Assembly (NCBI GenBank): GCA_048013815.1
Contig: CM106585.1
Coordinates: 8,370,001 to 8,434,000, forward strand
DNA: 64,000 bases
Reading direction: 5' to 3'
DNA from: Setoptus koraiensis
Taxonomy: Eukaryota; Arthropoda
A model generated the notes under the pieces. It did not search any database. It was not told where the DNA came from and saw nothing but the letters and a program-made list of their open reading frames with translations. Shown in pieces: positions 1 through 10,776 of the stretch. A program made the position numbers and the translations under genes. Numbering within the stretch: position 1 is the first letter of the stretch; each line of letters opens with the position of its first letter.

Positions 1-569
1 TAAGCTCTCAATTGTGTGCTAAGCCGTCGTTAAGATCATGGCGAGAGATTAGTTTGTTCGTCGTGATTAATTAACACAAATCGTCATCTGTCAGCGAGTG
101 TCAGCTGTTAAATTATGGCCATAACATAACATGCCCATTACATACATTACTAGTACATGTTACATTATATAATACATAATATGTAAGCAGCCAATTGACA
201 GATAGTGGCAGTTATGAGAAGCGTCTGCACTTGTTCCAATCAGCTGCTAATTGGGCAAGCGCCAACAGGCACAAGTCGAGCATGACAGTCCGATGACAGT
301 CAACAAACGACGACAAACACATACAACAACAACAACAACAACAAACGAACCAATTGTGCAACAGCGTCGAGCGCGTGCTCCGGCCAGCAGCGGCACAAAT
401 ATCCGATTTGCCGACAGCGACTATCGGCAGACAAAAAACATACAAGAAAACACAGATAACGCGATGGACATGAAACAAAAAACTGACAACTGTTTGCCTA
501 TTGTCACTATTGCATGGGTGGCGGCGACACTTTCAATCGGGGCCAGATCACTGACAGAATAATTTAGAT
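1..569. other. unassigned left edge
   Basis: No exon can be supported here. The stretch holds a short ACAACAACA run near 322-342 and open frames on both strands (about 251-562 plus, 212-478 minus) that are of chance length and show no recognisable domain. Confidence 0.4.
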
Positions 570-986
570 ATGGGTCAAAAATGGTGCTGTCAATGGGGCA
601 CGAAAGCTGGCCCGACGAGACGAGTATCGGACAGCAGAAACAGGCCCACGGATAAGAGCCACAACAGTAGGTCAAAATCAAAACGGGCCCGGCAACAGGA
701 AGCTTGTGAGGCCGACAAGTTGCAGTCGGGCCGACAGAGGGGCCAGCGCAAAGAACAAATGGACACTCGGTTGTTGAAGGAATCGCCAGAAGAGGCGCGT
801 CGTCGATTGATTGCGGACGCCGCGCTCACCGGGGCCGTCATTCGTGGCAGCAAATCGCCGGCGGCAGCGGACAGCGCCACCAACGAATCGTTTCCGCCGC
901 CCGAATTGCTAGAATCAAGCCGCTCGGACTCGCATGGTTTGACGCCCAAATCCGCGCCCTCTTCCGGCCCGTTCGACTACCGTTGA
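570..986 (+). CDS. possible 3' coding exon of an unidentified protein
   Basis: An open frame runs to a TGA at 984-986. Its second half, from about 750, has GC-rich third positions like those of the neighbouring Skeletor-type gene, and the predicted peptide is charged and then Ser/Pro/Ala-rich, ending in PFDYR. The ATG at 570 is probably not the true start. A candidate splice acceptor (TTGCAG) ends at about 724, so this could be the last exon of a gene whose other exons lie left of the window. I recognise no domain. The overlapping minus-strand frame (590-949) is equally long, so coding status is only suggested by codon choice. Confidence 0.3.
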   Translation: MGQKWCCQWGTKAGPTRRVSDSRNRPTDKSHNSRSKSKRARQQEACEADKLQSGRQRGQRKEQMDTRLLKESPEEARRRLIADAALTGAVIRGSKSPAAADSATNESFPPPELLESSRSDSHGLTPKSAPSSGPFDYR

Positions 987-1229
987 GCGGGCTTGAGTGG
1001 GCGTCGTTGATTTATTACATTTGCATCATTTTGCATCATTTGTGGTCGACAACAAGTCATCAATGGCAACACACACACACTGATTGGCAATTAGTTAATT
1101 ATGGGCCACTGATCACCAATCGACCAATCAACCAATTACCAATCACCAATTACCGGTCAACAATCAACAGCTGACATTGAGGCAATCGATCAGCCATTAT
1201 TGACGCGACTGATCGATGTGGACTGGCCC

Positions 1230-1380
1230 GAATTCGGACGTGAATTTGGATGCGGATTCGAATGCGGATTTGAATGTGGATTTGATTGTGAATTTGTTGG
1301 TGAATTTGTTGGTGAATTTGCTGGTGAATTTGCTGGCGAATTTGCTGGTGAATTTGCTGGTGAATTTGCTGGTGAATTTG
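1230..1380. repeat. 12-bp minisatellite, consensus gaatttgctggt
   Basis: Twelve and a half consecutive 12-bp units can be read. Units at 1230-1289 are degenerate (ggatttgaatgt and similar), 1290-1313 are gaatttgttggt, and 1314-1380 are nearly identical gaatttgctggt. Because 12 is a multiple of three, the array makes an artificial open frame on the plus strand (Gly-Glu-Phe-Ala repeats). It begins 31 bp downstream of the stop codon of the minus-strand Skeletor-type gene, so it probably lies in that gene's 3' UTR or just beyond it. Confidence 0.9.
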
Positions 1381-1411
1381 AACTAGTGTTGAATTGTATC
1401 AGTTGCGTAAA

Positions 1412-4400
1412 TCAATTGTTTGCCGGCTGCTCGTCGCTGACCAGTATCTTCCAGCCCATGTTGCGCTGCGTCCAACTCTGATAATAAACGACGTCCGGCG
1501 TGCTCACGTTGGGCGTCCACTGCAAAATGCCCGCCTGGCCGGCCAGACAGGTGTAATTGAGACTGGACCGGAACTGGGCAAACGATTGGTGTGTGTCCGC
1601 TTTTCTAATGTCGTTGATGTTGTTGGGCAGCCACGAGCACAGTCGGCCCACGCCCGTGGGCACCGGCTTGCCCACGGGCCCGTGCTGTTTGCTCGGCTCA
1701 AACTCAATGCCCGCAAATATTTTCTGTTGGCGCCGTTGTGTCACATTCTGCAAATAATATCCGCCATACGGATCGTCCGTTATGTACAACGGATGATAGA
1801 ACCGGTAAGACTGGTCAAATGTTTGTCCGCCCTCCACCCTAAATGTGTACGTTTTGCCCCGTTGAACGTGCAAAATGGGCGCTATCAATCCGTTTATGTA
1901 CCACACCAGACCCGCCGATCCGTGGCCGGTCATTTTCAGGTAGCCCTTGGTGACGCCAGGATGACCCAAGCGAGCATAAAAGGTTGTCGCTGTCTTGTTC
2001 AGCACATTCAACAATCCCCAAGGTGCGGCCCCAGTTGGCACCGCACCTGGTTGCTGCTCTTGGCCGCTTGCCGCACCGGAAGTGGCGCCAGCCAACAACG
2101 ACTGAGCGCCGCCGCCGCCGCCGCCAATTGCCGCTGACCCAATCATTGGGGCGCCCGTTAATGAGGCTATTTGTTGCCTGGTGAAGCCAATGTCGTTGTT
2201 GTTGTTTGTGTTGAGCGATGTTTGCGCCACCTTAAATTGGAAGCAATTTTTCGCTATTTTGCGAACAAAATCCAGCTTAACATTGCCCTTTGAGTACATG
2301 TGATGATAGCGGGGCTCCTTGAATTTGTTCAATTTGCCCACTGCCCACACTATGTAAGTGGAGCCCGTTGTCTTGAACAGGCGATCGCCCTCGTCGCCTG
2401 CGTTGTTTGCGTTTGCCAGTTAATTGTTGGTTTCGGTTTTGATTTTAATTTTAATTTTGATTTCAATTGCGTCGCAACCAGCGGATGATGGCGGCATAAA
2501 TAGTGATGGCGCAACAATCCAATATCGCAATTATTGCACAATATTACACAATATTGCATTGCATAATGTTGGGCATTGCATAATACGTTACGTGTTGCAT
2601 AATACGTTACGTGTTGGGGTGAGCGAAGGCCAGTCGACCAAGAGCGACGAGGAGAAGAAGAGCGACAAGAAGAAGAACAGTTAACACGCCATTGGCTCAT
2701 TTAAATTTAAAGAGAGATTATCGCAGAATTATCACTGCTCAGTTGGCCAGTTGGCCAGTTGGCCAGTTGGCGAGCGCAAACAAGCAAAGAGCAGCAGTCA
2801 GCTCACCTGTATTGATGAGATTCCTTCGGAATGTTATTTTGGTTAGTCCGTCCTCTCGTGTGAACGTATGAACTTGATAGTTTTCCACTCCGCCCGTTCT
2901 GACGTCGGGGCAGACACCTTTGAATTCGTTGTTGTGCAGATTAACGCACTGAGTGTGTTGTGTTAATTGCAACAAATGAAACGAAACACAAGATAATGAG
3001 AATTTTCGTTTGTTTGTCTATTGCAAATTTACAAATTTTCGGATTTCCAGATTTCAGATTTACAGATTTACAAATTTTGTGTGCCGTGCACAAATTTGCA
3101 AAGTGGCCGAGGAGCTCGCTAGGTGACCTAGGGCACATGAACTGTCGGCAACAGGTTTGCATTGGTCGCACCGATAACACTTGCCAAGCTGGCTAATGTT
3201 GTGTAGGCACGCCACACAAATTAGATATTATCAAACGGCTGATAGACAACTTTTATCGGCTACTTTTATCCAATCGCGCGGGGATATCGCGGCCTGACGC
3301 AACAACTTACCGGATGCCTGTCCGTTATGTTGTAGTCGAAGGTGTAACCCAGGTGCCTGTCGATGTACGAAATGGCAACATCCGAGCCAATCATCTGAGA
3401 GGAATTATCCGCGCCGCTAATGCCAAATCCAATGTAATCGTCGCTGTCTATTTTGGCCACCAGCTCAAACGTAATCTGCGGCCCGAACACCTCCCAATTG
3501 ACCTGTATGTTTCTGTGCAATTGTTCGCACTGCGGCAACCGCGACTCGTATTTCTGCACAAACAGCGATACAAACACACAGTCAGTTTATTATCCGGATA
3601 AAATATATTTATAAACATATACAAACAATAGTTAACATTATTTACAAACTCACCACAATGGACACCAGGGCCGGCGGCACGCTCAGCTGTGAGGGTATTG
3701 TGACGCTGCCAAAGTTGTCCTGGAGCACAATGTCGTAAATGGAGAGCCAGTCGATGTCGAAAATGGTTAAATTGCCCGGCAGTTCGAGCACTATGTCCTC
3801 GCCGTTATAGGCGCCCAATCGTTCCAGGCTGGACCATCGATCACAATATGTATTATTAATGAATTATTATACACGACAAACAATTAATCAGGGCCAACAA
3901 TTACAGTTGCGCCAATTACACTGCGCCAATTAAATTGTGTTATTAAATGGAATACTCACGCGCCCGTCTCGTCGGGTATCTTGTGGCCGGTGGGGTTGGG
4001 CTGGGGACCGATGCCCGCGTAAAAGTAGGCATTTTCGCTCAGTCCGTCGTAGTAAAGCTGCTGAATTGTTATAGTTCGCGAATTCAAAATAGTCACACTC
4101 TCGCTTCTGACCTCGTGCGACAAACGCGAAAATTCCGATATCCGCTTGGGCGTGGGCGGCTCAAAGCCCTCGGGCACTATAATATCGCCCAGATTTTTAC
4201 TACTACGGATGTCCCAAATGGCCAGCCACTTTATTGAGGTGATCTTGCGATCGTCTGGCATCTTAATTGTTATATCACGATTGGTGTAACGCTGCAATTT
4301 GTTTGTGCGTCCATCTTCGCTAGGTATTATGAATCCCTTGTTGCTGGGCCTAATAGATGAGCCGGCCCAAAAGAAGGCGTCCTGCGACAGGCCATCATAG

Positions 4401-4618
4401 AAGAAATTTTTTATCAAGAACGTGTACTCGTCAACAGTGTAAACGTCCCCGTTTACCTGATGAGAATAAGAATTGAACTTGCCCAAATACACGCCTTGGT
4501 AATCATCACAATTTGTCAGGTTGTCATTGTTCAATGTTATCAGTAGCAAGCAAACAACAACTGTTAACTGTGCTCTGGGCGAGATCACTGCTCCCGAACT
4601 ATAACTAGATTTACATTG
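1412..4618 (-). CDS. Skeletor/Knickkopf-family protein (DM13-DM13-DOMON-cupredoxin-like), 5' exon missing
   Basis: Five exons with matching phases were read: 4618-3960, 3828-3654, 3553-3311, 2948-2807 and 2397-1412. Together they give 734 residues. The first exon starts with a hydrophobic run (LTVVVCLLLITL) typical of a secretion signal, followed by two DM13 domains; the second DM13 crosses the first intron. Exons 3 and 4 encode a DOMON domain (CEQLHRNIQVNWEVFGPQ, MIGSDVAISYID). The last exon has a poly-Gly linker and then a cupredoxin-like segment (RGKTYTF, HPLYITDDPYGGYY, MGWKI). Fly Knickkopf of this architecture acts at the cell surface in chitin organisation, while Skeletor was described as a spindle-matrix protein; which orthologue this is cannot be decided here. 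No ATG precedes the signal-like segment in frame, and a good acceptor (TTTATCTCCCAG) sits just before 4618, so the initiator exon is upstream and was not identified. Confidence 0.85.
2424..2772. repeat. simple-repeat-rich intron of the Skeletor-type gene
   Basis: The last intron (2398-2806) contains TTTTAATTTTAATTTTGATTT near 2440, two near-identical copies of ttgcataatacgttacgtg (2576-2614), and four perfect 8-bp units cagttggc at 2740-2771. These are local tandem duplications. No exon is seen. Confidence 0.7.
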
Positions 4619-6599
4619 CTGGGAGATAAATAAAATCAACGATATTATACCTATGTTACCATTGGTTTTTGGTGGTTAAATTACATCTCTAGTGGTTAAA
4701 TGAGTTAGAATGAGAGTTAGAATGGTGATAATGAACAATTGCGTTTCAATTTTCGATTGGCGCCATCTAATTTGCGATTCACAAAGTGATAGAATTGCTC
4801 ACTGTTGGCGCCAATCGCAATTAGCCAAATGTTACATCATTTATGTACATTATGTAACAAGTTGTGAGTTGTGATGCAATGGTCTGCAATTTTCAAAGAA
4901 GAAAGAAAGCCAGTCCGAAATGCACAGTCTAGATGGGCATGCGACAATCTTTCTCGTGATCAGGCTATAGGTGACCGCGATAATACCCTTTGTATCATAT
5001 GATACAATTGCTACAAACCATCGTACATTTGAATTTAAATTCATTCGACGTGAATCTGATACTAGTGCATGACACAGTTCACAGGTGAATATTGATTGGC
5101 AGTGTTTAGCTGCTATTTTGTGCAATTTTGGCTAGCGAATCGCCAGTGGCGATCGTGTGCCCAAATGGTACAGATCTCGAAGGGGCAGCTTTGTTCTCAA
5201 GATCAAATATTCTTCATATCGATATCAGAGAAAGTTTGTGTGTGCAAATATTGCAAGCAGACATTCGAATGAACAGAAGCCACAATACTTACTCCTTGAT
5301 TTTGATTTTTTTCCACCAACGTATTACCTATTGCATCATTAGTTGTGTTGTCATTATTATTTGGGTCTAGTTGTTGCTTTTGGCCACTTGTTGTTGTTGT
5401 TGTTGTCGCGTGCCTTGAATCCATAAATGGGTGAGTGAGTGTTATGTCTATTGGCGGCCAAACAAATATTAGACTGACGAATGTTGTTGTCACTGTGTTA
5501 ACTTTTTACCTTGATATCTTTATTACGATGTATAGTACACATTACAGGTAACAACACATAATAGTAATAATAATAATAATGAGTAGTTGATAGTGATACA
5601 CGCACACATTCAATGTTGATTGAGTTGGCTGCAAAACAAATATCTACGCAAGCAAGATATTGTTTAGATATTGTTGCTGTTATTACTTTCGTTTGCTCTG
5701 ATGACCGTGATTAGCGACTGTATTGTTTAGTTGAGCAAATGTTCTAAAGCAAATATTCTCGTTAGCGTTCTCGACTCGATTAGTGGGCACGCAAGCATGA
5801 GAGAGAGTTGACACCAGAGTGAGAAACCGTTTCTCGCCATTTATTCTCGCCGTTTATTCTCTTCGTTTACTCTCCACTTACTCTCCATTTATGCGCTCTC
5901 TGGACTCTTGGAAATAGATTAAAAAGAAGATGATGATCCAGATAAGAAGGCGGAGATGGACCAGAGTATCTAGGTCACTTAGATGTGCTGCTGGAGGTCA
6001 TGGCATAATGTTGAGTACATAACAAGTTTGACCATCTCTCCGTCTCTCCGACTCTGGTGATCGTGAACGCTACACAGCACTTGCGGTGCAGCAACCTGTC
6101 GAAAGTGTGCTCAAACAGATGAACATATAAACATATAAATATTATTATGTTATTATCTATTTATGTTCATGACATGAACTTGATGTGTATAAACATATAC
6201 AAACATTCGGACAACCACAGCCATTTGGATGAACAACGAAATATTGTTATCAATTAGCTTGTTATTACTATTATTATTATTATTATTGTGGCCTCGTGAC
6301 GATCGTGACCACCTTCAATTGCCACCTTCATATTTTACAAGCATATTCTCTCGCAACAATGGATAAAATAAATCTGGAGCACATGATTGCCGCAACAACA
6401 GGCACAACCATGCCGACAGCTGACCGACGAGACGCGTTCTGTCCAGTCGTATCAACAAGTGATTATATTATTAGGATATCGATTGATTGATTGATTGATT
6501 AATTTGTTTGTTTATTATTTAACGTTATTCACCATGGCGCACAAAGGTCCGGGAGTCAACAATTAATTCTCACCTACAAATCTATTACTACCTTATTGA
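4619..6599. other. intergenic or 5' region upstream of the Skeletor-type gene
   Basis: The missing first exon of the Skeletor-type gene should lie here or further right on the minus strand. No convincing exon with a start codon was found. Small TAA/TTA runs (5564-5580, 6265-6288) and a GATT repeat (6480-6500) are present. Open frames are short and show no domains. Confidence 0.5.
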
Positions 6600-7882
6600 T
6601 CAGTAGTCGCTGTTGACCTCTTTCCAGTCCAATTTGACCACTTCGCCCGTTCTGGCCGAATGCTCGCAAGCATCAACGATCTGGCACAATGCTATCACTG
6701 TATGGGCCTTGACTGGATTCAAAACAGGAAAACCTATTGTTGGACACGATATTAGAGGACGCAAGAGAGGAGCATTAGAAATCAATGTCAAATTGGTCGC
6801 CAGATATGTATTATCGCATAGATATAGTCAGGTTACGTACCCTCGATGTGGTTCAGCAGGTCTACAACTTCATTTTGATAGCCCTCGTAGTAACGGGAAG
6901 GAAACGAAAATTTCAAACAGGCTGTCTTAATGCCGGTGGCATCGTGCTGTTCGCCCGCTGTTGCTTTGTCCTCGTCTAATTTAAGCATTCCTTTCTCGCC
7001 GAAAACCTCAATTCTTTGATCGTAACCATAAGACGATTTACGCGATATGTCGATGAGGCCAAGAGCGCCGGATTTAAATTTCAGAGATATTACACAAGTG
7101 TCAAAGTCGTCTAGAGCCTTGTAGTCCTCCATGTAACAATGGCCGAATGCGTGCACCTCAGTTGGCAACTCTTGTATCATCCACACTATGAGATCGACAT
7201 CGTGAACGACGCAATCATGAAATATTCCACCACTAATCTTGATGTAATCAATGCCGGGCGTTGGGCTGTCTCTACTGCAGGATTTGATCACTCTAACTGG
7301 GCCCACTTCGCCGTTTCTCACTTGTGCCTGTATTTGTCTGAACGATGGATCATAACGTCTATTGAAGGCACAAATTAATGCAAGTTTTCTATCGGCAGCT
7401 ATCTGGTAAAGCTCTCTCACATTTTCCAATTTAATAGCCAACGGTTTCTCGCAAAGAACATGCTTATTGGCCAGCAGAGAAGGCTTAGCATAAATTTCGT
7501 GAGTGAATGTTGGTGTTGCAATGACACAAGCCTCTACGGCCTTATCATCCAGGACAGGTTGGATATCTTCCTGATTCTTAATCTGAATTAATGTGACGTT
7601 TTTCGGATCTAGGAAATATCTTTGTTGTGCAAAGGCTAATCTCTTCGGGTCGCTATCTACGATGTACAACAATTTAACTCTGGGCTCTCTTATCAAATTG
7701 TGTAGATGAATTGTACCCATACGGCCCAAACCGAACAGAGCCACGCCAACTTGACGCGACCCATGCTGACTAGGAGTGTGCTTGAGATGAAAATCATTTT
7801 TCATAGCTCTCCATAGTTCGTCGAAGTTTTCCGAATTCGGCTCTGGCACTATAGGCTCCGCTCTGATGTTAAAATTAGCCAT
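6600..7882 (-). CDS. Gfo/Idh/MocA oxidoreductase, inositol 2-dehydrogenase-like
   Basis: Two exons, 7882-6841 and 6733-6600, join in phase 1 across a 107-bp GT-AG intron (donor GTACGT) and give 391 residues. The N-terminal Rossmann fold has GLGRMG at 51-56 and an acidic VDSDP turn at about 74-78, which favours NAD over NADP. The family's catalytic residues are visible: Lys in CEKPLA (about 145) and the Asp/His pair in HDCVVHD (about 222 and 226), matching the Lys-Asp-His triad of bacterial IolG. The C-terminal exon ends with the family's ACEHSARTG segment. The expected reaction is NAD-dependent oxidation of myo-inositol or a related polyol. A roughly 40-residue N-terminal extension precedes the fold. 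Substrate is inferred from family resemblance only. The ATG at 7882 is the first one in frame. Confidence 0.88.
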
Positions 7883-10435
7883 TGTTGGTTGTCAATTGGT
7901 TTTTTCTTACTTGTTGACTATTTGTTTTGCTACTAATTTAAATTGATTTTTAGTCTCACCCGTCGATATATTCAACTCGTTGAAGATTGAAAAACAAAAC
8001 AAATGATTCGACAATTGCGCTCCATTCATTTAAATACTGACTGATAACGATTGAATTGACATTGAAATCAGATAACAACTGAACTGCTCATAATAGAAAG
8101 TGATACGTGTGAAGTACGATAAAGAGTTTTTGCCAGATCGACTACAGAGTCAGTCATTTGTTGCATAGACAGTGGCAGTGATTTATATTTGAGATATGTA
8201 CGAAGTGAATTTTTCAACATTGTGTCAGTATATCGAATAGAATGACGGAAACAGTAAAGTCATCAAGTCGTCAAGTAGTCGCTATGAAAGAGCTTGTTAC
8301 AACAGATAGAGAAAATAGATACAGATAGTTTGGTTTGTTTATTTGCAAACTCTCAGATGATTGCGTTAGAGGGAGAATGTACGTAGTTTGAGTGATATTT
8401 TAAACAACTGGCTAAACAATCGCTAATAATCATGAGATTAGTAGACGATTTCACAATAATTATAATAACTATTACGTGCGATAGATCAGTAGCTAATAGT
8501 AATGATAGACAGATAAGTTTGTTCCTCGTTGTAAGCACTTGATTGACGACGACAGCCAGACAATAAATTAATCAATCAATAAATTAGCCAATCGATCAAT
8601 TGATCAAATTAATTCAATCAACAATAATCTATCGACGACGATCATTGGCTCGTTCAAACATTGCACAATAGCATATTTCGGGATGTGTAGATTATTGCGC
8701 AATGTCATCATCGATAAGGCTTCTCGTTATTTGTCCGCAAAAATGTCGATCGGTTCATTAGCTCATTAGGTCCTGTTAAACACTCTACTACACACTACAG
8801 ATACTAGTAGATAACATACGATTATTGGTATACATTGTAGATAACATCGTCAGATTTACTTCGCCTGGTCTGCTGCTAGTTAGACGCCAACAAGACAATA
8901 ACTAGATGATCTGTCCCTTGATTGATGGTTGATACTGGCAAGCTGATACTCAACTCACTGACTGTAGGACAGAACAGGATAAAAAAAAATTTGAGCATAG
9001 TTTGAGTGCACCATTGGCAGTGCATAATTTTTTATATCTATTTGAATTTATATTTTCTCGTGAGTAATGTTGTGGTCAAAGAATGACAAGAGTAGTGGAC
9101 AAATATTGTCACATCGACCGATAGCTGCGACGCAAACAATCGCTAGATTATTGTCACATCGCCATAATTATAGTCACTCCAGTGTCATTGGTACTGGGGT
9201 GCAACTTGAAGCATCACACTCTGATGATCAGAGAATCGGCGCTGGCAGAAGAGAAACAAACGAAAAAGTTGCATTTATTACTGGCATGCAGCAGATCATT
9301 GGTGCATGCGGATAATGATGCCCAACAATGCCCAATAATTGGCCGCATTATTATTATCCGCGTTATTGGGCCGACGCAACGAACGCGTTACGCGTCAACC
9401 TTGATTTCGGTCGATTCTCTCACAAGTCGGCTCGATTTGTTCCAGAGACTGGGTGTGTTGAGAATTCGATTGATTTTTTAACAATTTTCTGATAGCTTGC
9501 GAGCACGCAATACAAGCAACAAGCTGGCAAGATGCATGTTAGTTGGTGGGTGTTCACTTGATGCCCATTGTCGATCTCATCATATCCATCTTGTATATTA
9601 TAGAGTGTATTCTGTATTCTATTTGATATTCAATGATTCTTCAATGTTGAACCACAATATCCATTGAAACATTGAGGAATATGGCAGACGAGGCGAGTGT
9701 GGCTAGCAAGGGTATTAGTAAACGATATGACTAGACAATAGACAGGACTAAGAGATAAACACAAACGGCGCCATGATTATACAGCCAGATACAGCGAGAT
9801 AGTGCAATTAGATAAACGTGACTCACGACAGCGCGATATCTATCGCATGGCCAACGGTGGCGACGACGCCAAGCGAGATAAGCTCCATCTAGCCAGACTG
9901 TATACAGCGATACATTAGATTTGTACATGTATGTGTTTGGCTGGATGTATAGCAGGCTCTTTTGAGGGAACAACAACGATGAAAAGACTCAATCATGGCA
10001 ACAAATATGAATACTAACAATACGTATTATTGCTACCATTAAGCAACCAACCAAATAATAGCTTGATCGGTCTCTGGCTTACACAATATTATACCATTAC
10101 TGCATTAATATATCTATAATGGGTAGTGATAAGTTTGCGCAATTGGGACCGGATTGGATATAAATAAGTATATAATAAATATTGTATATATTGCCTATAC
10201 AAATATCGCTTGCCAACGGTTGATTGCTGCGGGCTGATTGACAAGATTGTGAGCTAGAGTAACGGCCACCAGCCTTGATGCAACTCGTTGATGCACTTCG
10301 TTAATACAGGTGTAATCGATTTGTCAAAAGTCAATCTTGCTTGTGGTCAATCTTATCTGTTGTGGCAAAACTGTTTACCTGTGCGCCGTAACAACAACTG
10401 TTGTTGTTTCTGTGTAGCACAACAAAGGGACAAGC
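7883..10435. other. intergenic, no gene seen
   Basis: AT-rich DNA between the dehydrogenase start and the repeat-rich block. It contains short AATCAATCAATAA-type runs (8566-8625) but no frame with a recognisable domain on either strand. It may hold the promoter and noncoding 5' exons of the dehydrogenase gene. Confidence 0.5.
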
Positions 10436-10610
<175 letters not shown>

Positions 10611-10700
10611 ACGGCTCGTTGTGCCGCATAGAGGAAACGAACTGCTCGCTAGCGGCCAGTCGCTTAATTACTGTGACCGCTCGCATTCATCTCACATACC

Positions 10701-10776
10701 TGTTGTTGTTGTTGTTGTTGTTGTTGTTGCTGCTGCTGTTATTGCTGCTGTTGTTGTTGTTGTTGTTGCTGTTGCC
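10701..10776. repeat. (TTG)n microsatellite in inverted orientation
   Basis: About 76 bp of TTG/GCT triplets, the reverse complement of the CAA array that ends 90 bp earlier. Confidence 0.95.

Noticed and set aside
1200-1481. Plus-strand frame with Gly-Glu-Phe-Ala repeats
   Set aside because: It is a by-product of the 12-bp minisatellite and overlaps the real minus-strand exon.
1394-2137. Long plus-strand frame of 247 codons
   Set aside because: It is antisense to the last exon of the Skeletor-type gene, whose conserved cupredoxin and DOMON segments fix the minus strand as coding.
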